Notes: generated by a model from the sequence alone, not told the origin. A stretch of DNA of 64,000 bases from Qipengyuania soli (GCF_015529805.1 NZ_CP064654.1:2480001-2544000), one strand, 5' to 3'; numbered from the stretch's first letter, positions 36,572 through 45,573 are shown. Program-made: numbers and translations.

Positions 36572-37099
36572 TCAAATCCTCTCGGACAGCCGGATTGCCG
36601 CGCGGCAGCCGAGCCGGATGAGGCCCGAAAGCACGGGATAGGCCGGCGCACGCTCCGCTCCGGCAGCCAGGGCTGCATCGCGATGCTCACGTTCGTCCTC
36701 GCGGAATTCCTCGATCATTGCGGCGAGCTCGGGGTCCTCCCCGCTTTCGTGCAACTCATCGAGCTGGCGCGAATAGTGGTCGTCTATTTCAGTCTCGATC
36801 GCCGCCGTACAGGCCATCGCCGCTTCGGGTCCGATCAGGGCAGTTACGGCTCCCAGAGCGAATCCAGCGCGGTCCCAAAAGGGTTGCAGCGCAGTGGGGC
36901 GCACGCCACGGCGCGCCATCAGTTCATCGAACTTCTCGCGATGCCCCGCTTCCTGCTCCGCCATGCCTGCGATTTCGGCCGAGTGCGGACCGCGATTGCC
37001 CATCACGGCGAGCTGGCCCGCATAAATGCGCGTTGCTCCGAATTCCCCGGCCTGGTCGACGCGGATCATCCGGGCGATGTGATCGGGGGCCTTGCTCAT
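36572..37099 (-). CDS. coq7: Demethoxyubiquinone hydroxylase (Coq7 family)
   Basis: Di-iron membrane-bound hydroxylase of ubiquinone synthesis, 175 residues. Two ExxH iron sites and matching carboxylates are visible: DQAGEFGATRIYAGQ, AEQEAGHREKFDELM, AAIETEIDDHYSRQLDEL, and EFREDEREHRDAAL. Start ATG at 37099 overlaps the dsbB stop (ATGA). Confidence 0.94.
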   Translation of the reverse strand: MSKAPDHIARMIRVDQAGEFGATRIYAGQLAVMGNRGPHSAEIAGMAEQEAGHREKFDELMARRGVRPTALQPFWDRAGFALGAVTALIGPEAAMACTAAIETEIDDHYSRQLDELHESGEDPELAAMIEEFREDEREHRDAALAAGAERAPAYPVLSGLIRLGCRAAIRLSERI

Positions 37100-37572
37100 G
37101 CCTTCGTATCCTTGCGAAGAAGGACCAGCACCACAAGCGCCGAAACTGTCGAGATCAGGAAATTGTACCCGGCGAGGCTGATTCCGAAGAGTGTCCACGC
37201 AGGTTCGTCGCAGCGCACCAATGGGGTGTTCATGATATCCTCGAGCGCGTTACCGCTGCTCTCGCTGAAAATGGCCGCGCAAGAGGTAATCCCGGGCCAC
37301 CAGCCGTATTCCACTCCGGCGTGGAAGAACCCGATCAAGCCCGAGGTAAGGATCGCCAGGGCAGCCAGTGCCGTCAGGACTTTGCGCGGTTCGGTCACAA
37401 AGGCGAGCGCGGCCAGAGCCACGGCGGCGAAATGGGGCCACCGCTGCCACCAGCACATTTCGCATGGGTACAGGCCGAAACCGTATTGCGAGATATAGGC
37501 GCCGCCGAGCAGCAGCGCCGGTATCGCCAGCGCAATCATGCGCGCCAGTCGCGAGTTGGGCGAAAGCGTCAT
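37096..37572 (-). CDS. dsbB: Disulfide bond formation protein B
   Basis: 158-residue inner-membrane quinone reductase of the DsbB family with four hydrophobic helices. The first redox pair is CEMC (in YPCEMCWWQRWPH). The second pair is at SC (GITSCAAIF) and RC (VRCDEPAW). It reoxidises DsbA using ubiquinone, which fits its coupling to coq7. No dsbA is in the window. Confidence 0.93.
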   Translation of the reverse strand: MTLSPNSRLARMIALAIPALLLGGAYISQYGFGLYPCEMCWWQRWPHFAAVALAALAFVTEPRKVLTALAALAILTSGLIGFFHAGVEYGWWPGITSCAAIFSESSGNALEDIMNTPLVRCDEPAWTLFGISLAGYNFLISTVSALVVLVLLRKDTKA

Positions 37573-37587
37573 GCCCCGCCGTTTAGC

Positions 37588-38928
37588 CTACTTGGCGCGC
37601 GCGGCAACCTTGTTCGGCGATGTCCGGCGCAGCGTTTCCAGAGCATAATGAAGCTGGAAGTCCTTGATGCCCTTGGCCTCGAGCTGTTCGGAGGTGAACT
37701 GGAAGCGCGGATCCTCACGCAGGTCCTTCTCCATCGCCTCGTCTGCCAGGCCTGCTTCATTCAGCAGGTGCCCGCGCAGGTCGCTTTCCCGCATCACGAA
37801 CTTCGACCGCTTGGCGAGATCCGGATCGGAGAGCTGCGGCACGGTGATGTCGGGCTTGATGCCGCCCTCCTGCACCGAATGGCCCGAAGGCGTGTAGTAG
37901 CGCGCCGTCGTCAGCTTGAGCGCCGCATCGCGGCCCAGCGGCAGCAGCGACTGTACGCTACCCTTGCCGAAGCTGCGTTCGCCCATGATGACCGCGCGGC
38001 GATGGTCCTGCAGTGCGCCGGCGACGATTTCGGATGCCGAGGCCGAACCGGCATCGATGAGGACGATGATCGGGAGACCCTGAGCGATATCGCCGCGGAA
38101 CACGGTCTCTGCGTCATAGGTGATGTTCTCGCCCCGTGCGCGACCGCGCTGCGAGACGATCTGTCCGTCGGTGAGGAATAGGTCGGACAGCGCCACCGCC
38201 TCGTCGAGACTGCCGCCGGGGTTGGAGCGCAGGTCGAGCACCAGCCCGTTGAGGCGTCCGGTGGCCTTGCTCTGCATGTCCTTCCAGGCCGCGAAGACGT
38301 CGCTGCCGACATCGCGCGAGAACTCGTTGACCATGATGTGGCCGATATTGCCGGCTTCGAGTTCCCACGTCACAGGCTCGAGCTCGATCACGCCGCGCGT
38401 GACGGTCACGTCGAAGGGCTCCTCGCGACCCGTGCGGAAGATGGTCAGGCGGATGCTGGTGCCTTCCTTGCCGCGCATCTGCGCGACGGCCTCGTCGAGG
38501 CTGCCGCCGTAAATCAGCTTGCCGTCGAGGTGGGTGATGTAGTCACCGGCCTTGATGCCCATCTTGTCGGCCGGGCTGCCGCGGAAGGGCGAGATGACCT
38601 TGACCGCGCCGTCTTCCATCACGACCGAGAGGCCGAGCCCGGAATAATTCCCGTCGATCATGGTTTCGAGGCGCTGGAGATCGCCGCCATCGAGATAGGC
38701 CGAGTGCGGATCGAGCGAGGCAAGCATCCCGTCGATCATTCCGCGCATCAGCTTGTCGTCGTCGACCTGCTCGACATAGCTTGCCTTGATCCGCTGGTAG
38801 ACTGCCGCGACCTTGGCGAACTCCGGTCCTGCGCGTCCGTCGATCTGGGCGACACCCGCAGTCGTGGCGGGAATCAGGGCAACCGCCGTCACAAGGGCGG
38901 CGGAACGCAGCAAGGGGGCGAATTTCAT
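37588..38928 (-). CDS. ctpA: C-terminal processing peptidase (S41)
   Basis: 446-residue periplasmic serine peptidase. Signal peptide at the N-terminus (start at the ATG at 38928), a PDZ domain at about 95-170 (GLGLSVVMEDGAVKVISPF, GIKAGDYITHLDGK), and a tail-specific protease domain with LRSNPGGSLDEAV, catalytic Ser in DAGSASASEIVAGAL and Lys in GERSFGKGSVQS. Follows envC in the order usual for alphaproteobacteria, suggesting roles in wall hydrolase processing. Confidence 0.95.
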   Translation of the reverse strand: MKFAPLLRSAALVTAVALIPATTAGVAQIDGRAGPEFAKVAAVYQRIKASYVEQVDDDKLMRGMIDGMLASLDPHSAYLDGGDLQRLETMIDGNYSGLGLSVVMEDGAVKVISPFRGSPADKMGIKAGDYITHLDGKLIYGGSLDEAVAQMRGKEGTSIRLTIFRTGREEPFDVTVTRGVIELEPVTWELEAGNIGHIMVNEFSRDVGSDVFAAWKDMQSKATGRLNGLVLDLRSNPGGSLDEAVALSDLFLTDGQIVSQRGRARGENITYDAETVFRGDIAQGLPIIVLIDAGSASASEIVAGALQDHRRAVIMGERSFGKGSVQSLLPLGRDAALKLTTARYYTPSGHSVQEGGIKPDITVPQLSDPDLAKRSKFVMRESDLRGHLLNEAGLADEAMEKDLREDPRFQFTSEQLEAKGIKDFQLHYALETLRRTSPNKVAARAK

Positions 38929-39029
38929 CCGGGCAGTCTCCAAAGCGCTGGCGCATTTTATCGCGCATGGCCTGTTAATGCCAGATGAGCGTGAAAGTCC
39001 CGTCCCGAAAGGGGAATTCGACCGGCGAC

Positions 39030-40259
39030 CTACCTGAGGTAGTCGAGCGGATTTACCGGTGTGCCTTCACGCCGCAATTCGAGTGTAACCCGCGGTGCAT
39101 TCCGGCTTGCAGTGCCAAGGGGAGAGCCAGCGGTCACTTCCTGTCCGACAGCTGCCTGCAGTCCCGCGAGGCCGGTGACGAGGCTCGTCCAGCCGTTGGG
39201 ATGCTCGACGATCACGATCATGCCGTATCCGCGATAAGGTCCTGCGAAGGCGACCCGGCCGGTTGCGGGAGCCACCACTTGGGCTCCGGCGCGTGGAACG
39301 AGCGATATGCCCGCCTCGCGTGGACCGCCCTCGCCAGCTTCGCCGAAGCCGCGGGCAACGCGGCCGTCGACGGGCAGTTGGTAGCGTGTCGGCGGCGCGG
39401 TCGCGCTAGGCAGGGGTGTCGGGACCGGCGATGCCTTTGCCGTCGCCAGTTGCGGATTGGCCGGACGCGGGATCGGGCCGGGCAGCGCCGCAAGCCGCTC
39501 GCGCAATGAACCGGCCGCTTCCAGTTTGCCGACGAGACCGTCGAGGTCGCGCGCCTCTTCGGCAAGAATCAGGGCGCGACGCGCCTCGCGATCGGCCCCG
39601 CCCGATGCCCTTTGCGCCGCCTGCCGTTCGCGTTCGGCGAGGGTCGACAGTTTCGTGCGCCGTTGGCCGAGGGTCTTTTCGCTTTCGCGACGGTCTCCGA
39701 GCGCGAGACGCGCCTCCTCTTCGAGTGCTCGGGCGCGATCGAGTTCACCGCGCAGGGCGGCAGTACGCTCGCGGACCAGCGGGATCGTGCTGTCGAGGAC
39801 GGCGCGAGTGTGCACGAGGTCGCGCAACGAGCCGGGTTGGAGCGCGGAAAGCGTCAGCGGACGTCGGGCAAGGCTTTGCAGCGCCCCCGTGAGCTGGACG
39901 AGCGGGGTCCGACGCACGGCCAGCTGCCGGTCGAGAGTGCGCCGCTGGGTGTTTGCGATCGCAAGGCGGGCCTCCGCCGAAGCTATCGCGGCCTCGGCCT
40001 GCTGGACGCGGGCCGCCAGTGCCGCGATCTCCTGTCGCGCCTTGTCGGCAGCCTCGCGCGATTGCGCCGCCTTCTTCTCCAGCATCTCGCTGCGTGCGCG
40101 GGCATTGCGTTGCTGTTGCCGGGCTACGTCCAGTGCCTGACGCGCTTCGCCCGCATTGGCAAAAGAGTTGCCATCCTGTGCCTCGGCCGGGGTGCGGACG
40201 AAGGTAAGCGCGCCGACGACGATTGCGATGGATACCGGAAGAGCGACGCTGCGGATCAT
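39030..40259 (-). CDS. EnvC-like murein hydrolase activator (degenerate M23)
   Basis: 409 residues: signal peptide (1-27), a long Arg/Ala/Glu-rich coiled coil (about 30-270), a linker, then a C-terminal LytM fold (about 295-409). The LytM zinc ligands are missing: the HxxxD position reads REAGISLV and the HxH position reads RVTLEL. So it should not cut peptidoglycan itself but activate amidases at the division site, as EnvC does. Same order as in other alphaproteobacteria: rsfS, rlmH, envC, ctpA. Confidence 0.92.
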   Translation of the reverse strand: MIRSVALPVSIAIVVGALTFVRTPAEAQDGNSFANAGEARQALDVARQQQRNARARSEMLEKKAAQSREAADKARQEIAALAARVQQAEAAIASAEARLAIANTQRRTLDRQLAVRRTPLVQLTGALQSLARRPLTLSALQPGSLRDLVHTRAVLDSTIPLVRERTAALRGELDRARALEEEARLALGDRRESEKTLGQRRTKLSTLAERERQAAQRASGGADREARRALILAEEARDLDGLVGKLEAAGSLRERLAALPGPIPRPANPQLATAKASPVPTPLPSATAPPTRYQLPVDGRVARGFGEAGEGGPREAGISLVPRAGAQVVAPATGRVAFAGPYRGYGMIVIVEHPNGWTSLVTGLAGLQAAVGQEVTAGSPLGTASRNAPRVTLELRREGTPVNPLDYLR

Positions 40260-40277
40260 GGCGTCAATCCTGCAGCA

Positions 40278-40700
40278 TTATCCGCTGCGATGATAGGGGT
40301 GGCCCGCAAGGATCGTGGTCGCCCGATACAGCTGTTCGGCCAGCATGGCGCGGGCCAGCAGATGCGGCCAGGTGGCGGAGCCGAAGGCGAGCAGCAAGTC
40401 GGCCTCCCTGCGCTCGTCTTCCGAATGGCCGTCTGCCGCGCCGAGGACGAAACGGCATTCGCGCATCCCGTCATCGCGCCAACGCCCGAGGATGGCGGCA
40501 AACTCCTCCGAGGACAGATCCTTGCCCCGTTCGTCGAGAAGCACCGTCTTGTATGGCGATTGCGGTTCGGGAGCGCGGCCCCCGGTTTCGGGAAGTTCGG
40601 TGAATTTCACCTGCCAGGTGATGCGCTTCTGGTATCGCGCAACCAGCTCCGCCTCCGGCGAGCGCGCAATCTTTCCGCGAGCGATGACGTGGAGCAGCAT
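40278..40700 (-). CDS. rlmH: 23S rRNA pseudouridine-1915 N3-methyltransferase
   Basis: SPOUT methyltransferase, 140 residues from the ATG at 40700 (MLLHVIARGKIARSPEAELV). The knotted SAM site is visible as RFVLGAADGHSEDERREADLLLAFG, followed by WPHLLARAMLAEQLYRATTILAGHPYHR. The upstream extension of the open frame runs through three hairpins and is not translated in my reading. 18 bases separate it from envC. Confidence 0.96.
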   Translation of the reverse strand: MLLHVIARGKIARSPEAELVARYQKRITWQVKFTELPETGGRAPEPQSPYKTVLLDERGKDLSSEEFAAILGRWRDDGMRECRFVLGAADGHSEDERREADLLLAFGSATWPHLLARAMLAEQLYRATTILAGHPYHRSG

Positions 40701-40731
40701 GAACAAATTTATCCGAGGCGTAGCGGAGGCA

Positions 40732-40807
40732 GGCGCGACCACGCGCCCGGGCGTATGCGAGGAAGCCAAGCCGCACGGGTGTGCGGCGTCCAGCGCCTGA
40801 AGGCGCT
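40732..40807 (-). other. Three tandem perfect hairpins between rsfS and rlmH
   Basis: Three inverted repeats follow one another, each with a 4-base loop: GGCGCG/CGCGCC (40732-40747), GCCGCAC/GTGCGGC (40770-40787) and AGCGCC/GGCGCT (40792-40807). They fill the short gap between two genes otherwise read together. None is followed by a U run on the minus strand, so a simple terminator is unlikely. They may be an RNA processing or stability element. Confidence 0.6.
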
Positions 40808-40813
40808 AGATGA

Positions 40814-41233
40814 CTACGCCGTTCCGGCCACCGGCGGTGCGTCGCCGAATGCCCACATGCGCTCCAGGTTGTAGAAGCTGCGGACTTCGGGACGGAACAG
40901 GTGGACGACGACGTCCCCGGCATCGATCAGCACCCAGTCGGCCGCTGGCAGGCCTTCGAGCTTTACCGGCCCGTGACCTTCCTGTTTAACCTTCTCGGCC
41001 AGTTTCTGCGCCATGGCCGCGACCTGCCGGGTCGAACGGCCCGAGGCGATCACCATGTGGTCGGCGATCGAGCTCTTGCCTTCTAACGGGATGGTCACGA
41101 CGTCCTGCGCCTGGTCGTCATCGAGCTGCTGGAGCACGAGTGCGAGGAGCTGGTCGGAATCAGCCTTGGCCAAGGGGATAACCTTTGCCGAGGCCTGACC
41201 GGCGTTTGCCTGGTCGGTGTGCGCCTGAGTCAT
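40814..41233 (-). CDS. rsfS: Ribosome silencing factor RsfS
   Basis: Binds ribosomal protein uL14 and blocks subunit joining under starvation. 139 residues from the ATG at 41233; core DADQAQDV-like helix then VTIPLEGKSSIADHMVIASGRSTRQVAAMA, EGLPAADWVLIDAGDVVVHLFRPEVRSFYNLERMW, which is the family signature. An N-terminal Gln/Ala extension of about 30 residues precedes the domain. Lies between nadD and rlmH. Confidence 0.96.
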   Translation of the reverse strand: MTQAHTDQANAGQASAKVIPLAKADSDQLLALVLQQLDDDQAQDVVTIPLEGKSSIADHMVIASGRSTRQVAAMAQKLAEKVKQEGHGPVKLEGLPAADWVLIDAGDVVVHLFRPEVRSFYNLERMWAFGDAPPVAGTA

Positions 41234-41290
41234 AGGCGGATGCGGTACTCCTAGATCGAGGGGCGTGGGCCATGTCGGAAACAATGCGCA

Positions 41291-41944
41291 TCATGGCGCG
41301 GTAGTTTCCTCCCGCGCTTCGATGAGCCGATGTGTCAGCTGGTCCCTCGGAGGCGGCCCGGCGAAGCGTGCGGCCCAATCGGGATCGGCGCGGCGGATGG
41401 CCGTGGCCGATCGTTGATCGGGATCGAAACGCAAAGTCACCAGTGCCGGTGCACTCCATGCGCCCCCGTTTACAAAACTGGACAGCGGCACCAAATAGCG
41501 CCTCAGCCAGGCCATCGCGGGGCTTGCGACGACAGCGCCATCATAGCCGGGCCGTGCGATGACCGCAATCGGCATCATCCGCGCAATTCTCCGCCAGTCG
41601 CGCCAGAGGTGGAACTGGCCGAGATTGTCCGCCCCCATCAGCCAGACGAAGTCGTGCTTTGGATAGCGCCGTTTGAGCGCGGCCAGCGTGTCGACCGTAA
41701 AGCGGGTCCCCAATTCACGTTCGATCGCGGTCACACGGATTCTCGCGCGCCCCGCGAGTTCAACTGCGGAGCGGTATCGCGACGCTAACGGGGCCATCCC
41801 CTTCTTCGGCTTCAGCGGATTGCCGGGCGACACCATCCACCACACTTCGTCGAGCTGCAGAGCTGCAAGCGCGAAGAGCGACACGCGACGGTGGCCGCCA
41901 TGCGCCGGATTGAAGCTTCCACCGAGGAGGCCGATTCGCGCCAT
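41291..41944 (-). CDS. nadD: Nicotinate-nucleotide adenylyltransferase
   Basis: Forms deamido-NAD from nicotinate mononucleotide and ATP. 217 residues; GLLGGSFNPAHGGHRRVSL is the nucleotidyltransferase motif, with VWLMGADNLGQFHLWRDW and SSFVNGGAW following. The SSTxIR stretch near the C-terminus reads RSATAIRRADPDW. First gene of the long minus run to wecC; proA, often upstream, is absent. Confidence 0.95.
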   Translation of the reverse strand: MARIGLLGGSFNPAHGGHRRVSLFALAALQLDEVWWMVSPGNPLKPKKGMAPLASRYRSAVELAGRARIRVTAIERELGTRFTVDTLAALKRRYPKHDFVWLMGADNLGQFHLWRDWRRIARMMPIAVIARPGYDGAVVASPAMAWLRRYLVPLSSFVNGGAWSAPALVTLRFDPDQRSATAIRRADPDWAARFAGPPPRDQLTHRLIEAREETTAP

Positions 41945-42233
41945 ATTCCTCAGCGCCCAGCCACGGGATAGTCCTGACCTGACGTTTTATCGTTTAAAAT
42001 CAAGAACTTGCATCCCCATTGCGCGAGGGTGCTCCGTGCGAATCGCAAGAAAGCAGTAAACGCTGGCGTAACTTTTGGTTCCCGCATTTGCATGAAAATT
42101 TTCCAACAAAGTAACGCTTCACCGCATCCTTCCTTCGACTCGTGGAATCCACAGGCCCCGCGATTCGATTCCCGCGGAAACCTTTGTTAGCGCTCATTTC
42201 GGGACGTGAGAGACCATTAAGGGACGGGTCGTT
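41945..42233. other. Divergent intergenic region nadD / M23 peptidase
   Basis: About 289 bases, locally AT-richer (for example TTTTATCGTTTAAAAT near 41983-41998). It must hold the promoters of both flanking genes, but I cannot name convincing -35/-10 pairs. Short open frames here lack ribosome sites and protein-like composition. I see no RNA gene. Confidence 0.4.
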
Positions 42234-43391
42234 TTGCTCAATCAATCTGCCACGAGCGGCTGGGGGAGCCGTTTGCGTAGCTGGTTTCCCGATCGCGAGT
42301 TCTTCATGCGATCGGAAGGCCAGGTTCGCTTCATCACCATTTCATCCAAGGTCCAGATTACCGCTGCCGCGATTGCGGCTGCGGCACTTCTTGTCTGGGC
42401 AATCTCGATGGCCGTAGCTGGCTGGACACAGTATCGCGCCACGGCGGATCGCCTGTCGCTGCTCGATCGCGAGGCGAAGGTCGCAACCGCCGAAGAGCGC
42501 GTCGACGCCTATCGCGGAAATATCGATGCGGTCGCCACCGACCTGCAGAAGCGCCAGGAATTCATCGAAGACATGGTGTCCGCCCTTCCGGAGGACGTGA
42601 AGACCGTCGACAAGGTCAGCGATTCGACCGGCGAAGCGGCCAAGACCGTCGACAAGGTCAGCATGTCGATCCCCGAAGCAGCTGCGCTCGCCCGCATCGA
42701 AGCACGCCAGCTTGCCTTTGTCGAGAACCTGACCCGCTATGCCGACTGGCGTGCCCAGCGCGCATCGGCAGCGCTCAAGAAGCTGGGCCTCGATCCCCGC
42801 AGCATGGTTGCCCGCGCGGATCGCACCGCCATGGGTGGTCCGCTCGAGAAGCTCGCGACCTCTCACGATGGCTCGATCGATCCGCGCTTCGAGCGGCTCG
42901 GCCTCTCGATTGCCCGCATGGCCGCACTCGAGAGCGGACTTGCCGGCGTGCCCCAGGTCGAGCCTGCCAGCCTCAAGTACATTTCCTCTGGCTTCGGCTA
43001 TCGCCACGATCCGTTCACCGGCGCAGGCGCCATGCACAAGGGCCTCGACTTCCGCGGCCCGATCGGTGCACCGATCTATGCCGCTGCCGCTGGCCGCGTC
43101 AGCTTTGTCGGCCGGCGCTCCGGTTACGGCAACACCGTCGAAATCACCCATGGCAATGGCCTGATGACTCGCTACGCCCACATGTCGCGCTTCCACACGA
43201 CGGTTGGCGCCAAGGTTAGCCCGGGCCAGACCATCGGTGCGATCGGCAGCACCGGCCGCTCGACGGGCCCGCACCTCCATTTCGAAGTCCGCATCAACGA
43301 TCGCGCGGTCAACCCGCGCACTTTCCTGGAGACCGCCCCTCATGTTCTCGAAGAAATCCGACGAGCTCCCCAGCTCGCCTCCGCCAACTAA
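42234..43391 (+). CDS. M23 family peptidoglycan endopeptidase
   Basis: 385 residues. Short cytoplasmic N-terminus with WFPDREFFMRSEGQVRF, recalled as typical of sphingomonad M23 proteins, one membrane helix (about 44-62), a coiled-coil linker, then a LytM domain at about 245-365. Zinc ligands are intact: H and D in MHKGLDFRGP and HLHFE near the end. TTG at 42234 is the likely start. A 21-base exact repeat (42600-42620 and 42642-42662) encodes KTVDKVS twice, 14 residues apart. The 3' end overlaps the bactofilin gene. Confidence 0.92.
   Translation: MLNQSATSGWGSRLRSWFPDREFFMRSEGQVRFITISSKVQITAAAIAAAALLVWAISMAVAGWTQYRATADRLSLLDREAKVATAEERVDAYRGNIDAVATDLQKRQEFIEDMVSALPEDVKTVDKVSDSTGEAAKTVDKVSMSIPEAAALARIEARQLAFVENLTRYADWRAQRASAALKKLGLDPRSMVARADRTAMGGPLEKLATSHDGSIDPRFERLGLSIARMAALESGLAGVPQVEPASLKYISSGFGYRHDPFTGAGAMHKGLDFRGPIGAPIYAAAAGRVSFVGRRSGYGNTVEITHGNGLMTRYAHMSRFHTTVGAKVSPGQTIGAIGSTGRSTGPHLHFEVRINDRAVNPRTFLETAPHVLEEIRRAPQLASAN
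42600..42662 (+). repeat. 21-base direct repeat inside the M23 gene
   Basis: AAGACCGTCGACAAGGTCAGC occurs at 42600-42620 and again at 42642-42662, in frame, giving a 14-residue period in the linker. It is a local duplication that could vary between strains. Confidence 0.8.
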
Positions 43392-43794
43392 CCCGGGACG
43401 CAGCATAATGAGCAAGGGCAACTCCACCTTTTCGGTCCTCGGGTCGGATCTCTCGATCAAGGGCGACATCAAGGCCTCGGCCGATCTTCACATCGACGGT
43501 TCGGTAGAAGGCGACATCGCCTGTTCCAGCCTTGTGCAGGGCGAAACCAGCGTCGTGACCGGCGCGATCAAGGCCGAAACCGCGCGCCTGGCCGGGACGG
43601 TCAATGGCTCGATCACTGCGCGCGAGCTGGTGATCCTCAAGACCGCCAAGATCAACGGCGACGTGTTTTACGATGCCCTGACCATCGAACAGGGTGCGCA
43701 GGTCGAAGGCCGCTTCGCCCATCGGGACACCAAGCCTTCGCTCTCGGCCGCACCGCAGCCGGCCAAGCAGCCCGAGCTTTCGGTCGCGAACTAG
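43342..43794 (+). CDS. Bactofilin
   Basis: Polymer-forming cytoskeletal protein, 150 residues from ATG 43342 (MFSKKSDEL). The beta-helix core is FSVLGSDLSIKGDIKASADLHIDGSVEGDIACSS through VEGRFAH, with disordered ends. This start overlaps the M23 gene by 50 bases in another frame; MFSKK is, as I recall, the usual bactofilin beginning and GGAG lies 10 bases upstream. A second ATG at 43408 is an alternative. Bactofilins often localise M23 enzymes for shape control, so the pair is probably functional. Confidence 0.9.
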   Translation: MFSKKSDELPSSPPPTNPGRSIMSKGNSTFSVLGSDLSIKGDIKASADLHIDGSVEGDIACSSLVQGETSVVTGAIKAETARLAGTVNGSITARELVILKTAKINGDVFYDALTIEQGAQVEGRFAHRDTKPSLSAAPQPAKQPELSVAN

Positions 43795-43819
43795 GTCTTT
43801 ATAGTTTGGAGGGGATGAG

Positions 43820-43856
43820 GGCCGCTTGCGCAACGACGCAGGCGGCCTTCTCTTTT
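43820..43856 (+). terminator. Rho-independent terminator after bactofilin
   Basis: 11-bp stem GGCCGCTTGCG (43820-43830) / CGCAGGCGGCC (43837-43847), one G-T pair, loop CAACGA, then TTCTCTTTT. Sits between convergent genes. Confidence 0.9.
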
Positions 43857-43860
43857 GACC

Positions 43861-45537
43861 TCAGTCGAGGACTTCGGCCCGGAGCGCCTTGCGATCGAGC
43901 TTGCCGATCATGGTCTTGGGAAGTTCGTGCCGCACGACGATGCTTTCGACACGTTCGTGCTTGCCGATACGGCCGTTGAGCCATGCGGCGAGATCTTCAC
44001 CTGTAGCAGTGGCACCGGCATTAAGCGTGACATAGGCACGCGGGCGCTCGCCGAGGTAGGCGTCGGGGACGCCGATCACCAGCGCCTCCTTGACCGCCTT
44101 GTTCTCCAGCAGGACGTCCTCGACCTGGCTCGGGAATACCTTGAACCCGCCAACGGCGATCATGTCCTTGATGCGGTCGACTATCTCGAGAAATCCCTCG
44201 TCATCGACAGTCGCGACATCGCCGGTGCGCAGCCATCGCTTGCCGTGGTGCTCGACGAAGACGTCCTTTGCTGCTTCGGGCCGGTTCCAGTAGCCTTGCA
44301 TGATCTGCGGGCCGTGAAGCGCCAGTTCGCCAGGCTCTCCATCGGGTGCGATTATCGTTGCGTCCTCCTTGTCGAGGAGAAGAACCTCCGTCCGCATCAC
44401 GACTTGCCCGATAGTCCCCGGTTTGCGCTTGCCTGCATAGGGATTGGCCGAGACTACCCCCGAGCTTTCGGTAAGGCCGTAACCCTCGACCAGCCGGACG
44501 CCGGTGGCCGCTTCCCATTTCTCTCGCAGCGGGCCAGCTAGCGGCGCGCCGCCGGAAATGCAGACCTTGAGAGTCGAAAGATCGGTCTTGGCCAGGTCGG
44601 GATGGTCGAGTAGCGCCTGGAACATTGTCGGCACTCCGGGAAAGCCGGTCGCGCCATACTTCTCGATCGTTTGCAGCACCTGCTTCGTCTCGAAACGCGG
44701 CACCATGGCGATGGACGCGCCGGTCACGACCGCGTGGTTGAGCAGCGCGGTGTTGGCGAAGACATGGAAGAACGGCAGGGCGCCCATGAAGACTTCGCCG
44801 GCCGGATCGCCGAAAGGATTGAGCCCGGCGGTCTGCTGTGCGTTGATCGACAGGTTGGCATGCGTGAGCATGGCCCCCTTGGGCGTGCCTGTTGTTCCTC
44901 CGGTGTACTGGAGCAAGGCCAGGCCATGTGGATCGATTTCGGGAAGAGGCTCGTTGCGGCGCGTCCCTCCTTCTTTCAGCAGGTCCGCCCAATCCAGGAT
45001 CCCGTCCCCGTAGGCGACCCGGGCCACCTTGCTGCGCGCGAACAGGCGCAGCGCCAGTCCCTTCAAGGTTGGCAGCATGCCCGAGAGCGAGCTCACCACG
45101 AGCATTTCCAGTGAGGTGGAGCGCAGGACCGCCTCTGCCTTGCCGTACAGTTCGGGCACGTCGACGGTAACGAGCAGGCGCGTGCCCGAATCCGCAACCT
45201 GGGCACTCAATTCGTCGACCGTGTAGAGCGGCGAGAAATTGACCACCACCGCACCGGCCATCATCGCTCCGTAATAGGCGACGACATAAGATGGCACGTT
45301 GGGGAGGAAGAGACCAACCCGATCGCCGTCGCCGATGCCGTGCATGCGCAGTGCCTGGGCAAAGGCAACCGTGTCACGGAAGAGCTCGTCATAACTGTAG
45401 GTGCGACCGAGGAAGTGCAGCAGGGGCGCGGCGGGCGAACGGTCCTTCGTACGCGCGAACATTTCCGGCAAGGCAATCGCGTCGAAATGCGTTGCCCATG
45501 GTACGGGATGATAATTCGGCAGCTTGCTGACATCCAT
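43861..45537 (-). CDS. Long-chain acyl-CoA synthetase (AMP-forming)
   Basis: 558-residue ANL-superfamily ligase that activates fatty or other carboxylic acids as acyl-CoA. Motifs: LLQYTGGTTGTPKGAMLTH (P-loop-like A3), GYGLTESSG (A5), LRTGDVATVDDEGFLEIVDR (A7-A8), and the catalytic lysine in the C-terminal KTMIGKLDRKAL. Close to FadD/PimA-type enzymes; chain length is open. Flanked by terminators on both sides, so monocistronic. Confidence 0.9.
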   Translation of the reverse strand: MDVSKLPNYHPVPWATHFDAIALPEMFARTKDRSPAAPLLHFLGRTYSYDELFRDTVAFAQALRMHGIGDGDRVGLFLPNVPSYVVAYYGAMMAGAVVVNFSPLYTVDELSAQVADSGTRLLVTVDVPELYGKAEAVLRSTSLEMLVVSSLSGMLPTLKGLALRLFARSKVARVAYGDGILDWADLLKEGGTRRNEPLPEIDPHGLALLQYTGGTTGTPKGAMLTHANLSINAQQTAGLNPFGDPAGEVFMGALPFFHVFANTALLNHAVVTGASIAMVPRFETKQVLQTIEKYGATGFPGVPTMFQALLDHPDLAKTDLSTLKVCISGGAPLAGPLREKWEAATGVRLVEGYGLTESSGVVSANPYAGKRKPGTIGQVVMRTEVLLLDKEDATIIAPDGEPGELALHGPQIMQGYWNRPEAAKDVFVEHHGKRWLRTGDVATVDDEGFLEIVDRIKDMIAVGGFKVFPSQVEDVLLENKAVKEALVIGVPDAYLGERPRAYVTLNAGATATGEDLAAWLNGRIGKHERVESIVVRHELPKTMIGKLDRKALRAEVLD

Positions 45538-45573
45538 GTCAGTAGGATGGCCTATCCTGCCATAAACGCAAGC

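Noticed and set aside
39030-40259. Active M23 endopeptidase
   Set aside because: The zinc-binding residues of the LytM domain are replaced, so it is called an EnvC-like activator.
42600-42662. Possible CRISPR or mobile repeat
   Set aside because: Two copies only, in frame inside a coding region, with a 21-base spacer that is also coding. It is a local duplication.
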